64,000 nt of DNA from Bacteroidia bacterium (GTDB lineage: Bacteria; Bacteroidota; Bacteroidia; Bacteroidales; Paludibacteraceae), in the NCBI GenBank assembly GCA_009929375.1, contig SAAO01000026.1, positions 1-64,000 of the forward strand, in the 5' to 3' direction. Below, piece by piece: positions 25,074 to 34,717 of this stretch. Each line of letters starts with the position of its first letter. Within the stretch, counting starts at the first letter, position 1. The translations under genes were made by a program, and so were the position numbers. Under the pieces are notes generated by a model. It had not been told where the DNA came from and searched no databases. It worked only from the letters and a program-made list of their open reading frames with translations.

Positions 25074-28000
25074 ATGACAAAACCAACATCAATTCTTCTT
25101 TTAGGCCTTCTGGCTTTGGGAAGTGTAGTCTACGGTAAAGCTCCTGAGGGTTTTCGTTATAGCAACGAAACTGCCCCTACAGGAAAAGAATGGGAGTCAC
25201 CACAGGACTTATCGCTCAACAAAGAACAGCCAAGAGCCTGGTTCTTTTCGTTTCAGGATACTGAAAATGCCAGAAAAGTGCTTCCTGAAAACTCAGAATA
25301 CTGGCTTTCGCTCAACGGTACATGGAAATTTAATTGGGTAAAACACCCCGATTTGCGCCCTAAAACTTTTTTCAACCCTGCTTTTGATGTCAGCAAATGG
25401 GATGACATTCCTGTTCCCTCAAGCTGGAATATATATGGAATTCAAAAAAATGGCGACCTGAAATACGGAGTGCCCATTTATGTAAACCAGCCTGTCATTT
25501 TCCAGCATCGCGTGGCTGTGGACGACTGGCGTGGCGGCGTTATGCGCACTCCTCCAACCCACTGGACAACTTATGAATACCGCAACGAAGTAGGCTCATA
25601 CCGACGCGAATTCGACATTCCACAAAACTGGAAAGGTCGTGAGGTTTTCATTGACTTCGACGGAGTGGATTCATTTTTCTATTTGTGGATCAATGGTCAA
25701 TATGTGGGTTTTTCAAAAAATTCAAGAAATACAGCTTCGTTCAACATTACAAAATATTTGAAAAAAGGCAAAAACATTGTGGCTGCCGAAGTGTATCGCA
25801 GCTCCGACGGCTCGTTCCTCGAAGCACAGGACATGTTCCGCTTGCCCGGAATTTTTCGTACTGTAGCACTGCGCTCAACACCGAAAGTACATATCCGCGA
25901 CCTGAAAGTTTTTCCTGATTTGGATAAAAACTATAAGGATGGAACTCTGAAAGTAAAAGCCGACATTCGCAATTTCAACAACAAGAACATCAAAGGTTTG
26001 AACATCGTTTATTCCTTGTACGAACATAAACTTTATTCTGACGAAAACAGTCCTGTAAATGGCGTTTCAGCCACAGCAAAACTTCCTGTAGTCAGCAAAA
26101 AACAAACTTCAACCATTTCCGAAACAGAATTCGCAGTTCCGAATCCGAACAAATGGTCGGGCGAAAGACCCTATCAGTACACACTGGTGGCCGAACTAAA
26201 GGACAGCCGTAATAAAACCATAGAGGTTGTATCCACACGCATCGGATTCGCCAAAGTTGAAATCAAAGACACAAAAGCTGAAGACGACGAATTTGGTCTG
26301 GCCGGACGATACTTTTTTGTAAACGGCAAAACTGTAAAACTCAAAGGTGTAAACCGTCACGAAACAAATCCGGCTGTAGGACATGCCATTACACGCAAAA
26401 TGATGGAGAACGAAATCATGCTTATGAAACGTGCCAATATCAATCATGTGCGTAACTCACACTACACGACCGATCCTTACTGGTATTTCTTATGCAATAA
26501 ATACGGAATTTATCTCGAAGATGAAGCCAACATCGAATCGCATCAGTATTACTATGGCGAAGCATCGCTTTCGCATCCTGTAGAATGGAAAGCTGCTCAC
26601 GTAGCTCGCGTACTGGAAATGGTACATGCACACATCAATCATCCTTCTATCGTGATTTGGTCGCTGGGTAACGAAGCCGGTCCGGGTAAAAACTTTGTGA
26701 GTGCCTACAACGAACTTAAAGAAGTGGACACAACACGCCCTGTACAATATGAGCGTAACAACGATATTGTGGATATGGGTTCAAATCAATATCCTTCCAT
26801 CGCATGGGTAAACGGAGCCGTAAAAGGAAAATACAACATCAAATATCCTTTCCACATTTCGGAATATGCTCACTCAATGGGTAATGCCTGTGGTAACCTG
26901 GTAGATTACTGGAATGCCATGGAAAGCACCAACTTCTTTATGGGCGGTGCTATCTGGGATTGGGTCGATCAGTCGATGTACAACTACGATAAGCAAACAG
27001 GCAAACGCTATCTGGCTTATGGTGGCGATTTTGGCGACACTCCCAACGACGGTCAGTTTGTAATGAACGGTATTGTGTTTGGCGATCTTGAACCAAAACC
27101 ACAATATTATGAAGTAAAGAAAGTGTATCAACATATTGGTACAGAAGCTGTAGATGTAAAGAAAGGTATTTTTAATGTGTTCAATAAATACTATTTCAAA
27201 GATCTTTCCGATTATGAGATCCGCTGGTCGGTTTACGAAAACGGAACTGCAACTCAGGCAGGAGTTTTGAAAAACATCAACGCAAATGCCCGTAAAAAGG
27301 TACAATTCAGTATTCCTTTCGATGCTTCAAAACTTAAAGAAAATGCCGAGTATTTTGTAAAAATACAATATCTGCTCAAGGAAAAACAACCCTGGGCTGA
27401 TAAGCAATTTGTACAGGCCGAAGAACAATTCTTGCTGAAAGAAGCCTCAAAAATATCCACAGTGGCCGAGGCATCAAAAGCCGCGAATGCATCGAAACCA
27501 GTTCTGGAAGCCGAGCAAAATGGACGCAGAATTGTAAAAGGAAACGGTTTTGAACTTGCTTTCGATATGAGCACAGGTACAATTTACAGTTTGAAATACG
27601 GAAACGAAAACATTATCACCGCCGGTAATGGCCCAAAATTGAATGCATTGCGTGCGTTTGTAAACAACGACAACTGGTTCTACAGTCAATGGTTCGAACG
27701 CGGATTGCACAATCTGCAACATCGTGCAGTTTCTTCAAACTTCATGATACAACCCGACGGAACTGTGGTGGCATCGTTTACTGTGGTTTCGCAGGCACCA
27801 AACGGAGCCCGCATTCATGGCGGAACAAGTTCAGGTAAAAATACAATTGAAGAACTCAAAGACAGACCATTTGGTGAAGGAGATTTCAAATTCACCACCA
27901 ACCAAATCTGGACAATTTATCCCGATGGTTCTGTAGAACTACAGGCTGGCATTTCGTCTAATCAGGAAGGTCTTATTCTGCCACGTTTGGGTTATGTAAT

Positions 28001-29102
28001 GAAAGTTCCCGGAAAACTCGAAAACTTCAGTTATTATGGTCGCGGGCCAATCGACAACTACGCCGACCGCAAATCAGGTCAGTTTATCGAATTGCACCGC
28101 AACAAAGTGAAGAACGAATTTGTGAACTTCCCAAAACCACAGGATATGGCCAATCACGAAGATGTACGTTGGTGCGCACTTACCGACAACAGTTCGAACG
28201 GAGCTGTGTTTGTAGCCGCAAACCGTATGTCGGTCACTGCTCTTCAATACTCTGCACTCGACTTAATTCTGGCTTCACATCCGTATCAGTTACCAGCAGC
28301 AACCGACACTTACTTGCATCTCGATGCGGCTGTGACAGGTCTTGGTGGTAATAGTTGCGGACAGGGTGGTCCACTCGAACACGACAGGGTAAAAGCTGTG
28401 CAACACGACTTCGGCTTTATTATTCGCCCTGCAGGCAAAAACCTGGCCGAAACAGCCATGGTAAAACCATCAGGCGAAATGCCTATCAGCATTTCGCGCA
28501 GCAAAAATGGTGAATTAAAAATAAGCTCAGGTAAAAAAGATGCAGTCATTCTTTACAGCCTGAATAATGGCAAAGCACAGGAATATAAATCAGAGATCCA
28601 ACTTCGCAATGGTGGAAATGTGACAGCCTGGTACAAGCATAACACTCAGCTGAAAGCAAGTATGACTTTCGAAAAAATTGAAAACATACAAACGAGCGTG
28701 ATTTTTGCCAGCAGTCAGGAAGCCGGCGAGGGAGATGCCTCACACCTGACCGATGGCAATGTAAATTCCATTTGGCATACCATGTATTCGGTAACAGTGG
28801 CAAAACACCCACATTGGGTGGATATGGATGCCGGTGAAGTTAAGAACATCAAAGGCTTCACTTATCTTCCACGTCAGGATGGCGCAAATGGCAATGTAAA
28901 GGATTATACTATTCACATCAGCATGGATGGCAAAGAATGGGGCGAACCTGTACACAAAGGCACTTTTGCGCGCAACCAGAGCGAAAAGAAAGTAACGTTC
29001 AGCAAATCTGTTCGCGGTCGCTATATTCGTTTTACCGCGCTCAGCGAGCAAAGCGGAAATGACTTTGCTTCTGGTGCTGAAATCACCATTCAGGCCGAGT
29101 AA
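25074..29102 (+). CDS. GH2 beta-galactosidase with C-terminal F5/8-type domain
   Basis: A 1342-residue secreted enzyme (signal peptide about 1-21). Order: sugar-binding domain (about 75-275, WLSLNGTWKFNW, VPSSW, YRREFDIP), immunoglobulin-like domain (about 280-390), TIM barrel (about 400-690), Bgal small-chain sandwich (about 830-1110, GRGPIDNYADRK), and a coagulation-factor-type carbohydrate-binding domain (about 1210-1342, HLTDGNVNSIWHT, RYIRFTALSE). Acid/base Glu534 lies in WSLGNEAGPG and nucleophile Glu597 in HISEYAHSMGN, both intact. The fold and size match LacZ-type exo-beta-galactosidases. The extra C-terminal domain suggests action on polymer or glycoprotein side chains. It stands alone, with a terminator-like hairpin after it. 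Confidence 0.93.
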   Translation: MTKPTSILLLGLLALGSVVYGKAPEGFRYSNETAPTGKEWESPQDLSLNKEQPRAWFFSFQDTENARKVLPENSEYWLSLNGTWKFNWVKHPDLRPKTFFNPAFDVSKWDDIPVPSSWNIYGIQKNGDLKYGVPIYVNQPVIFQHRVAVDDWRGGVMRTPPTHWTTYEYRNEVGSYRREFDIPQNWKGREVFIDFDGVDSFFYLWINGQYVGFSKNSRNTASFNITKYLKKGKNIVAAEVYRSSDGSFLEAQDMFRLPGIFRTVALRSTPKVHIRDLKVFPDLDKNYKDGTLKVKADIRNFNNKNIKGLNIVYSLYEHKLYSDENSPVNGVSATAKLPVVSKKQTSTISETEFAVPNPNKWSGERPYQYTLVAELKDSRNKTIEVVSTRIGFAKVEIKDTKAEDDEFGLAGRYFFVNGKTVKLKGVNRHETNPAVGHAITRKMMENEIMLMKRANINHVRNSHYTTDPYWYFLCNKYGIYLEDEANIESHQYYYGEASLSHPVEWKAAHVARVLEMVHAHINHPSIVIWSLGNEAGPGKNFVSAYNELKEVDTTRPVQYERNNDIVDMGSNQYPSIAWVNGAVKGKYNIKYPFHISEYAHSMGNACGNLVDYWNAMESTNFFMGGAIWDWVDQSMYNYDKQTGKRYLAYGGDFGDTPNDGQFVMNGIVFGDLEPKPQYYEVKKVYQHIGTEAVDVKKGIFNVFNKYYFKDLSDYEIRWSVYENGTATQAGVLKNINANARKKVQFSIPFDASKLKENAEYFVKIQYLLKEKQPWADKQFVQAEEQFLLKEASKISTVAEASKAANASKPVLEAEQNGRRIVKGNGFELAFDMSTGTIYSLKYGNENIITAGNGPKLNALRAFVNNDNWFYSQWFERGLHNLQHRAVSSNFMIQPDGTVVASFTVVSQAPNGARIHGGTSSGKNTIEELKDRPFGEGDFKFTTNQIWTIYPDGSVELQAGISSNQEGLILPRLGYVMKVPGKLENFSYYGRGPIDNYADRKSGQFIELHRNKVKNEFVNFPKPQDMANHEDVRWCALTDNSSNGAVFVAANRMSVTALQYSALDLILASHPYQLPAATDTYLHLDAAVTGLGGNSCGQGGPLEHDRVKAVQHDFGFIIRPAGKNLAETAMVKPSGEMPISISRSKNGELKISSGKKDAVILYSLNNGKAQEYKSEIQLRNGGNVTAWYKHNTQLKASMTFEKIENIQTSVIFASSQEAGEGDASHLTDGNVNSIWHTMYSVTVAKHPHWVDMDAGEVKNIKGFTYLPRQDGANGNVKDYTIHISMDGKEWGEPVHKGTFARNQSEKKVTFSKSVRGRYIRFTALSEQSGNDFASGAEITIQAE

Positions 29103-29125
29103 AACCACAAACAAAGAACCTTTTC

Positions 29126-29176
29126 TTTAGGACATGACAAAATTTTATTGCGATATAATTTTTGTCATGTCCTAAA
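29126..29176 (+). terminator. Hairpin after the GH2 gene
   Basis: A 17 bp perfect stem (TTTAGGACATGACAAAA at 29126-29142, complement at 29160-29176) has a 17 nt A/T-rich loop. The tail is only weakly T-rich, so it may act as a terminator or as mRNA 3' protection. Confidence 0.55.
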
Positions 29177-29290
29177 CATTTGTTGAAAATACAATTGTGC
29201 TAACCGATCTCAAGCAAAACTGATTGTTTTTATCATAATTCTACGGAAACTTATAGATCTGACATTTTGCGCAAAAAAATAATTACAAAT

Positions 29291-29722
29291 ATGAAAAACA
29301 CAAGCATTTACATCGCTATTATTTCCATTGCGCTTTTCGTATCGTCGTGCGAACAGCGTATATTCGATGAGCTAATATGTTATAATGATTATCAAGTTGA
29401 AAACAAATTAGATACAACAATTACCATCCATTTAGTAACGGATGACGATAGGGTTAAAAACGTAAGCTATACTATCCCCGCTTTCGAAACACAATCGATA
29501 CTACTCTCTACAATTATTGGAGGTAGGAGTTGGACTCCTGCAAACTACAACTATATAACCGTAACTTATAAGTCACATATCATAACAGATAGTTTATTAA
29601 TCGGGAATAGCCTGAGAGATACACAAGCTTACAAAGAAGTGTCAAAATCGACCTACAAACGGAAACCATTTTACACCTTAGTTTTTTCGATTGACAGCGC
29701 CTATATCAAGGAGCATCTTTAA
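29291..29722 (+). CDS. Small lipoprotein of unknown function
   Basis: A 143-residue protein with a lipoprotein signal (FVSSC at about 15-19, Cys19). The mature part is predicted mainly beta (NKLDTTITIHLV, VKNVSYTIPAFETQSILLS, YNYITVTYKSHIITDSLLI), ending in FYTLVFSIDSAYIKEHL. I do not recognise the family. I start at the ATG at 29291 because the frame reaches 29267 only through a TTG and the signal peptide begins at the ATG. It stands between the GH2 gene and the globin gene with no clear operon partner. Confidence 0.65.
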   Translation: MKNTSIYIAIISIALFVSSCEQRIFDELICYNDYQVENKLDTTITIHLVTDDDRVKNVSYTIPAFETQSILLSTIIGGRSWTPANYNYITVTYKSHIITDSLLIGNSLRDTQAYKEVSKSTYKRKPFYTLVFSIDSAYIKEHL

Positions 29723-29803
29723 ACAAGATTCTTCATTAAAAGTACTGTTTGTCCGCAACGCACATTCAGGTGGGTTTTCCGCCCCGTACCCCAACTTCAT
29801 TTT

Positions 29804-29867
29804 TATCTTTGTGCTTAGATCTTTTTCAACAAACTCCGTATTATCATTGCGATAATACGGAGTTTGT
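29804..29867 (+). terminator. Perfect 17 bp hairpin in the leader region before the globin gene
   Basis: ACAAACTCCGTATTATC (29829-29845) pairs perfectly with 29851-29867 across a 5 nt loop and is followed by ATTTT. It probably terminates the lipoprotein transcript. TATCTTTG at 29804-29811, just upstream, matches the -7 consensus; if used, the hairpin would fall in the first 50 nt of a transcript reading toward the globin gene. Confidence 0.65.
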
Positions 29868-29984
29868 ATTTTACAAATGCTCAAAAAATCTGTATTCAAT
29901 CGTATTTAAGTGTAAATATCTTAAAATCATAAACTTTTTCGGAGAACTGCGGTTTAAACATAATAATAATAAAACATTAAAAAC

Positions 29985-30425
29985 ATGCAACCCGAAATAC
30001 AACAATATCCTTTTGGCGCTCGTCCCGATGTAACACGTCCGAATCCTGAATTTCTGACATTTATGGGCGAAAATGGCATTCGTAAACTTGTAAACCGCCA
30101 TTACGATTTAATGCACAAGAGTAGCATTGCACATCTTTTTCCGACAGATAAAGATGAGTTTGAAGCAGCAAAAAAACGTTCAGCGGATTTCTTTATACAA
30201 ATTTGTGGCGGACCCGATTATTTCAATCAGAACCGTGGCAAACCGATGCTGATTCGTCGGCATGCCCCCTTTGCCATCGATGCTGCCGGCCGTCAGGTAT
30301 GGCTTGAGTGTTATCGACAGGCTTTATCCGAATTCAATATTCCCGAACATCTATTCAAATCATTCTGGGAATATATTCAGGTTTTCTCTGCATGGATGAT
30401 TAATTCGAAGTCTACAGAAGAATAA
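29985..30425 (+). CDS. Truncated haemoglobin (2-on-2 globin, group II-like)
   Basis: A 146-residue cytoplasmic haem protein. The B-helix Tyr is in NRHYDLM (Tyr40), the CD/E region reads FPTDKDEFEAAKKRSADFFIQICGGP, and the proximal His is His93 in LIRRHAPFAID. WLECYRQAL follows, with the Trp typical of group II truncated globins. These proteins bind oxygen or nitric oxide and often serve in NO detoxification or redox sensing. A short N-terminal extension (1-20) is present. It is monocistronic, after a strong hairpin and a 118 bp A/T-rich leader. Confidence 0.9.
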   Translation: MQPEIQQYPFGARPDVTRPNPEFLTFMGENGIRKLVNRHYDLMHKSSIAHLFPTDKDEFEAAKKRSADFFIQICGGPDYFNQNRGKPMLIRRHAPFAIDAAGRQVWLECYRQALSEFNIPEHLFKSFWEYIQVFSAWMINSKSTEE

Positions 30426-30462
30426 AATTCAGCACATTTTAACACTGCTAGCCATTACAATA

Positions 30463-30494
30463 TTTGTTCTTTCGCCGTTTTTTGATTAGATTTG
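30463..30494 (+). promoter_or_regulatory. Bacteroidota-type promoter of the nucleoside phosphorylase gene
   Basis: TTTG at 30463-30466 (-33) and TAGATTTG at 30487-30494 (-7) are separated by 20 bp, the canonical arrangement. The predicted start near 30500 leaves a leader of about 108 nt before the ATG at 30608. Confidence 0.65.
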
Positions 30495-30607
30495 TGGTTT
30501 TTCCGAAAAAATTTTCTGAAATAAATAAATTTAATCAGGTACAGCACAAAACCACAGCCTTTAAGGAAGGTCTGGGTTAAGAATGCCCCATAAAATATAA
30601 ACTAAAT

Positions 30608-31477
30608 ATGAAACATTTTCCACCTTCAGAGTTGATTATCAACAGCGATGGAAGCATTTTCCACCTTCATTTAAAACCGGAACAACTTGCAGATAATATA
30701 ATTTTAGTAGGCGACCCCGGTCGTGTAGCACTTGTGGCATCTTATTTCGACAGTCAGGAATTCTCAGTTTCGAGTCGCGAATTCAACACCATCACGGGAA
30801 GCTACAAAGGCAAACGTATTTCAGTAATTTCCACCGGAATCGGCACCGACAATATCGACATCGTTGTAAACGAACTGGATGCATTGGCCAATATTGATTT
30901 CGAAACACGCACAGAGAAAAAGGAATTCCGCCAGTTGAATATTGTGCGTATCGGAACCTCAGGAGGTATGCAACCCGACATTCCACTGGGAAGTTTTCTG
31001 ATTTCAGAGAAATCTATCGGATTCGATGGCATGCTGAATTTTTATGCCGGACGCGATTCGGTAAGCGATCTCGAGTTTGAAACTGCTATGTGTAACCATC
31101 TCAACTGGAATCCACAACTCGCATCTCCTTACGTGGTGAATGCTAACACAGAACTGATTGAACGTATCGGACGCGATGATATGTTGCGTGGTGTAACCAT
31201 TTCGGCCAATGGCTTTTATGGACCACAGGGACGGGTTTTACGCATCGACCTTGCCGACATGCATCTGAACGACAAGATTGAATCGTTCCGATTTGGAAAA
31301 TATAAAATTACGAACTACGAAATGGAAGGTTCGGCCATTGCAGGTCTCGCATTGCTTATGGGTCACAAAGCTATGACTGTGTGCTGTATCATCGCCAATC
31401 GCAGAGTTGAGGCTGCAAATACAGACTATAAACCATATATTGAAAAACTGACACAGATAGTGCTGGAAAGAATTTAA
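30608..31477 (+). CDS. Nucleoside phosphorylase (uridine phosphorylase-like)
   Basis: A 289-residue cytoplasmic enzyme of the PNP/UDP phosphorylase family 1. Seen motifs are the phosphate-binding VGDPGRVALVASYFD near the N-terminus, STGIGTDNIDIVVNEL, the second phosphate loop RIGTSGGMQPDIPLGSF, and the substrate loop YEMEGSAIAGLALLMG. It splits nucleosides with phosphate into base and ribose-1-phosphate for salvage. The sequence best fits uridine phosphorylase-like members, but purine specificity is not excluded. It is preceded by a good promoter and a 108 nt leader. The next gene begins 45 bp downstream. Confidence 0.88.
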   Translation: MKHFPPSELIINSDGSIFHLHLKPEQLADNIILVGDPGRVALVASYFDSQEFSVSSREFNTITGSYKGKRISVISTGIGTDNIDIVVNELDALANIDFETRTEKKEFRQLNIVRIGTSGGMQPDIPLGSFLISEKSIGFDGMLNFYAGRDSVSDLEFETAMCNHLNWNPQLASPYVVNANTELIERIGRDDMLRGVTISANGFYGPQGRVLRIDLADMHLNDKIESFRFGKYKITNYEMEGSAIAGLALLMGHKAMTVCCIIANRRVEAANTDYKPYIEKLTQIVLERI

Positions 31478-31522
31478 GCAAATTCACTAATATATACTGA
31501 TTACAAACAAATTTCGCTTTGT

Positions 31523-33211
31523 ATGACACAAGAGAAACAAAATTCCGGAGCAAAAACAAATATAGTTATTTACCTGCTACTTGGTCTGATATGTTTAACA
31601 CCCAACCTATTCTATGCATTTACGGGTTCAACATTTGCTGACAGCCTTACCAAGAAAGCAGCGTATTTGTTTCTTTCGCTGATAGTATTTCTTATACCTT
31701 TTTTGTTTCTGAAGAGAAAAACAGCATTTACATTTTCATTGCTTTATGTTATTCTTTCCCCTCTGGAAATCATACATCTCATGATGTATAAAGATGGAGT
31801 TAATTCAGGTTTTATGCTTTTGCTGAGACAAACCAACCTGAGCGAAGCCCTCGAACTTACTTCATCTTTTGCAGTGTACGCCATTGTTTGGATTTTTATT
31901 ATTGTCGTCTACATAATTCTCTTAACCAAAATCAGGAGCAACACTCCACTGTTCAGTTCATTACAAAAGCGCTATTTTCTGATAATTAGTTCAGGAACAT
32001 TTGTTGGTTTATACCTCTATACACTTTCACTTGGCCTGATTAATTTAACTTTCAAAGAAGCATACCGTTTTTCGAAGGAAGCTTATCCTCAGAAATTTGC
32101 AAAACTATACCCTCTCGATATATTTATCGCAACAAAAAATGCAATAAAGACAAGAAACGAAATCAACCGACTCTCGCAGAATATAGCAAATTTCAGGTTC
32201 AATGCGAAATCTGGCAATCCGATCACTGACAAAGAAGTATACGTATTGGTAATCGGAGAAACAGCAAGGTATGCAAACTTTGGAATAAACGGCTATCACC
32301 GCAACACAAGCCCACATCTGGCCAAAACTTCCAGCTTACATAGTTTCCACGATGTGTATACCGAAGCCAATTTTACAGAGGGAGCACTACCAATAATGCT
32401 AACCAGAGCCACAGCTGACAACTTTGAAATCTCAAGAAAAGAGAAATCAATTCTCGAAGCTTTCAAAGAATGTGGTTTTAAAACCTATTGGCTATCTAAT
32501 CAATCATTTGGAAATCCATTTATCGGGCGAATTACGTCTGAATCCACTGGTAAATACTCCACAGTAAAGGATTATGATTCAGCAAACAACTACGACACAT
32601 ATTTGCTGCCAAATCTGGATAAGGTATTATCATTCAACGATAGAAAACAATTCATTGTGATTCATTCACTGGGCAGTCATTTTCGATACAACTTCAGATA
32701 CCCTGAAGAGTTTCGCATATTCAGGCCCGACTTTGAAGGAGCATTTGATTATACTGCTATCAAAAGCTCAAACAAGGACAAGCTGATAAACACTTATGAC
32801 AACACGATGCTATTTACCGATCATTTCCTGTCACAAATCATCGAAAAATTACAAAAAAAATCGTGCATCAGCTATATGTATTATATCTCCGACCATGGCG
32901 AAAACTTATTTGACATTGGTGAATCTGTGCTTCATGGAGGACGAATTCCAACAAAATACGATGCTCACATTCCTTTATTTATATGGACATCAAAGGAATT
33001 CAACTCCATTTTCCCCGAGAAAATTTTAGCCATACAAAACAATTTACACAAATCCATTACTTCTTCAGTCAGCTTTCATTCTCTGCTCGACCTAGCAAAC
33101 ATATCTGTAGCCGACATGAACTTTCAAAAGAGTATTGCGTCACTAAGTCTAAAATCTGATTCAAACAGAGTCATGTTAAATTCCAATATGGAAACTATAG
33201 TTATCAGGTAA
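31523..33211 (+). CDS. Phosphoethanolamine transferase, sulfatase fold (EptA-like)
   Basis: A 562-residue inner-membrane enzyme. About five transmembrane helices occupy residues 15-175, then a periplasmic alkaline-phosphatase-type domain. Metal and nucleophile motifs are visible: VLVIGETARYANFGINGY (first metal site), ANFTEGALPIMLTR with Thr285 where the nucleophilic Thr of EptA proteins lies, YISDHGENL (second metal site) and ESVLHGG. Such enzymes move phosphoethanolamine from phosphatidylethanolamine to lipid A or other glycans, changing resistance to cationic peptides. The acceptor here is unknown. Codon use is more A/T-rich than in neighbours by eye. It lies just before mnmE (36 bp). Confidence 0.88.
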   Translation: MTQEKQNSGAKTNIVIYLLLGLICLTPNLFYAFTGSTFADSLTKKAAYLFLSLIVFLIPFLFLKRKTAFTFSLLYVILSPLEIIHLMMYKDGVNSGFMLLLRQTNLSEALELTSSFAVYAIVWIFIIVVYIILLTKIRSNTPLFSSLQKRYFLIISSGTFVGLYLYTLSLGLINLTFKEAYRFSKEAYPQKFAKLYPLDIFIATKNAIKTRNEINRLSQNIANFRFNAKSGNPITDKEVYVLVIGETARYANFGINGYHRNTSPHLAKTSSLHSFHDVYTEANFTEGALPIMLTRATADNFEISRKEKSILEAFKECGFKTYWLSNQSFGNPFIGRITSESTGKYSTVKDYDSANNYDTYLLPNLDKVLSFNDRKQFIVIHSLGSHFRYNFRYPEEFRIFRPDFEGAFDYTAIKSSNKDKLINTYDNTMLFTDHFLSQIIEKLQKKSCISYMYYISDHGENLFDIGESVLHGGRIPTKYDAHIPLFIWTSKEFNSIFPEKILAIQNNLHKSITSSVSFHSLLDLANISVADMNFQKSIASLSLKSDSNRVMLNSNMETIVIR

Positions 33212-33247
33212 ATGTTTTTTTACTACAAAAAATAAACTAAAATTCAA

Positions 33248-34642
33248 ATGAACTATTCATCAACAATTTGTGCAATATCCACAGCTCCCGGTATCGGTGG
33301 CATTGCGGTTATTCGCTTGTCAGGCCCTGAGACTTTCGCAGTTTGCGAAAAGGTATTCTTCCCTGCGAACAAAAACGCAACAGTCTCTGATGCGAAAAGT
33401 CATACCCTTTTGTTTGGTGAGGTACGTGACAATAATGAGTCTATCGACGAAGTAGTATTGAGCATTTTCCGGAATCCGCATTCGTTTACAGGCGAAGATG
33501 TAGCCGAAATTTCGTGTCATGGTTCAGTGTATATTCAGCAACGGATTCTGCAACTTCTATTAGCCAATGGCTGCACACTTGCCCGTCCGGGCGAGTTTAC
33601 ACAACGTGCTTTTCTGAATGGAAAAATGGATCTTTCACAGGCTGAAGCTGTTGCCGATTTAATTGCTTCAGGTTCTGCTGCCACCCATCGAATGGCGATG
33701 AATCAGATGAGAGGTGGCTTCTCGTCCGAACTTCAGAAACTCCGCACTCAATTGCTTGACTTTGTATCGCTGGTTGAACTTGAACTCGACTTCTCAGAAG
33801 AAGATGTGGAATTTGCCGATCGCACGCATCTGAAAACCCTTGTACAAAATATAAGCTCCGAAATTCAAAGGCTTTCGGCTTCGTTCAGTGTTGGAAATGC
33901 ATTAAAAAGCGGTATTCCTGTGGCTTTGGTCGGAGAAACCAATGTGGGAAAATCCACATTGCTCAATGTATTACTAAACGAAGACAAAGCCATAGTTTCG
34001 GATATTCATGGTACCACCCGCGATGTAATCGAAGACTCGGTTAACCTGGGAGGAATCACTTTCCGCTTCATTGACACAGCCGGCATCCGCGACACCCGCG
34101 ACAAGATAGAAAGTATGGGAATTGAGCGTACTTATCAGAAGATTGAACAGGCGTCAATTGTGCTGTGGATTCTGGATTGTACACAACTCAGCGAACATAT
34201 GGAATGGCTTACCGATCGGATTGAGAAGAAAGCCGTCGGCAAAAAAATTATTCTGGTTTTCAATAAAATTGATAAAATTCAGGAAGAAGAACGCGAAGTG
34301 CTGAACCAGCTATTCAGTCAGTTTGAAGGTGACCGTATATACATTTCAGCTAAAAATAGGATAAATACTTCCGAACTTGAGCAGGCACTTATCAAAGCAG
34401 CTCAACTTCCGGACATCAGACCCGGCGATGTGGTGGTTAGTAATATTCGCCATTACGAAGCACTCGAAAATGCACTTAAAGCCATTCAGCGGGTCTCTGA
34501 GGGACTTGAAAACCAGATATCAGGAGATTTTCTCTCACAGGACATTCGTGAGTGCATGCACTTCCTGGGTGAAATTACAGGTCAGATTTCAAATGACGAA
34601 ATTCTGGGAAATATCTTCGGGAAGTTTTGTATCGGGAAATAA
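33248..34642 (+). CDS. mnmE: tRNA uridine-5-carboxymethylaminomethyl modification GTPase MnmE
   Basis: A 464-residue cytoplasmic GTPase. The N-terminal folate-binding domain is standard (TICAISTAPGIGGIAVIRLSG; RPGEFTQRAFLNGKMDLSQAEAVADLI). The G domain lies in the middle with the P loop GETNVGKSTLLN, DTAGIRDT and NKID. The C-terminus ends FCIGK with the essential Cys. With MnmG it modifies U34 of certain tRNAs. Length and motifs match the family fully. A strong bidirectional terminator follows. Confidence 0.97.
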   Translation: MNYSSTICAISTAPGIGGIAVIRLSGPETFAVCEKVFFPANKNATVSDAKSHTLLFGEVRDNNESIDEVVLSIFRNPHSFTGEDVAEISCHGSVYIQQRILQLLLANGCTLARPGEFTQRAFLNGKMDLSQAEAVADLIASGSAATHRMAMNQMRGGFSSELQKLRTQLLDFVSLVELELDFSEEDVEFADRTHLKTLVQNISSEIQRLSASFSVGNALKSGIPVALVGETNVGKSTLLNVLLNEDKAIVSDIHGTTRDVIEDSVNLGGITFRFIDTAGIRDTRDKIESMGIERTYQKIEQASIVLWILDCTQLSEHMEWLTDRIEKKAVGKKIILVFNKIDKIQEEEREVLNQLFSQFEGDRIYISAKNRINTSELEQALIKAAQLPDIRPGDVVVSNIRHYEALENALKAIQRVSEGLENQISGDFLSQDIRECMHFLGEITGQISNDEILGNIFGKFCIGK

Positions 34643-34657
34643 TACAACATTCCTACT

Positions 34658-34708
34658 CCAAACAACAAGTCCTGATTATAAGCATTATAATCAGGACTTG
34701 TTGTTTGG
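34658..34708. terminator. Bidirectional terminator between mnmE and rfbD
   Basis: A perfect 24 bp stem (34658-34681 with 34685-34708) has a GCA loop and A/T-rich flanks. It lies between converging genes. Confidence 0.85.
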
Positions 34709-34717
34709 ACATTTTAC

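Noticed and set aside
29749-30033. 94-codon frame across the globin leader
   Set aside because: Crosses a strong hairpin and overlaps the globin start in another frame; no family features.
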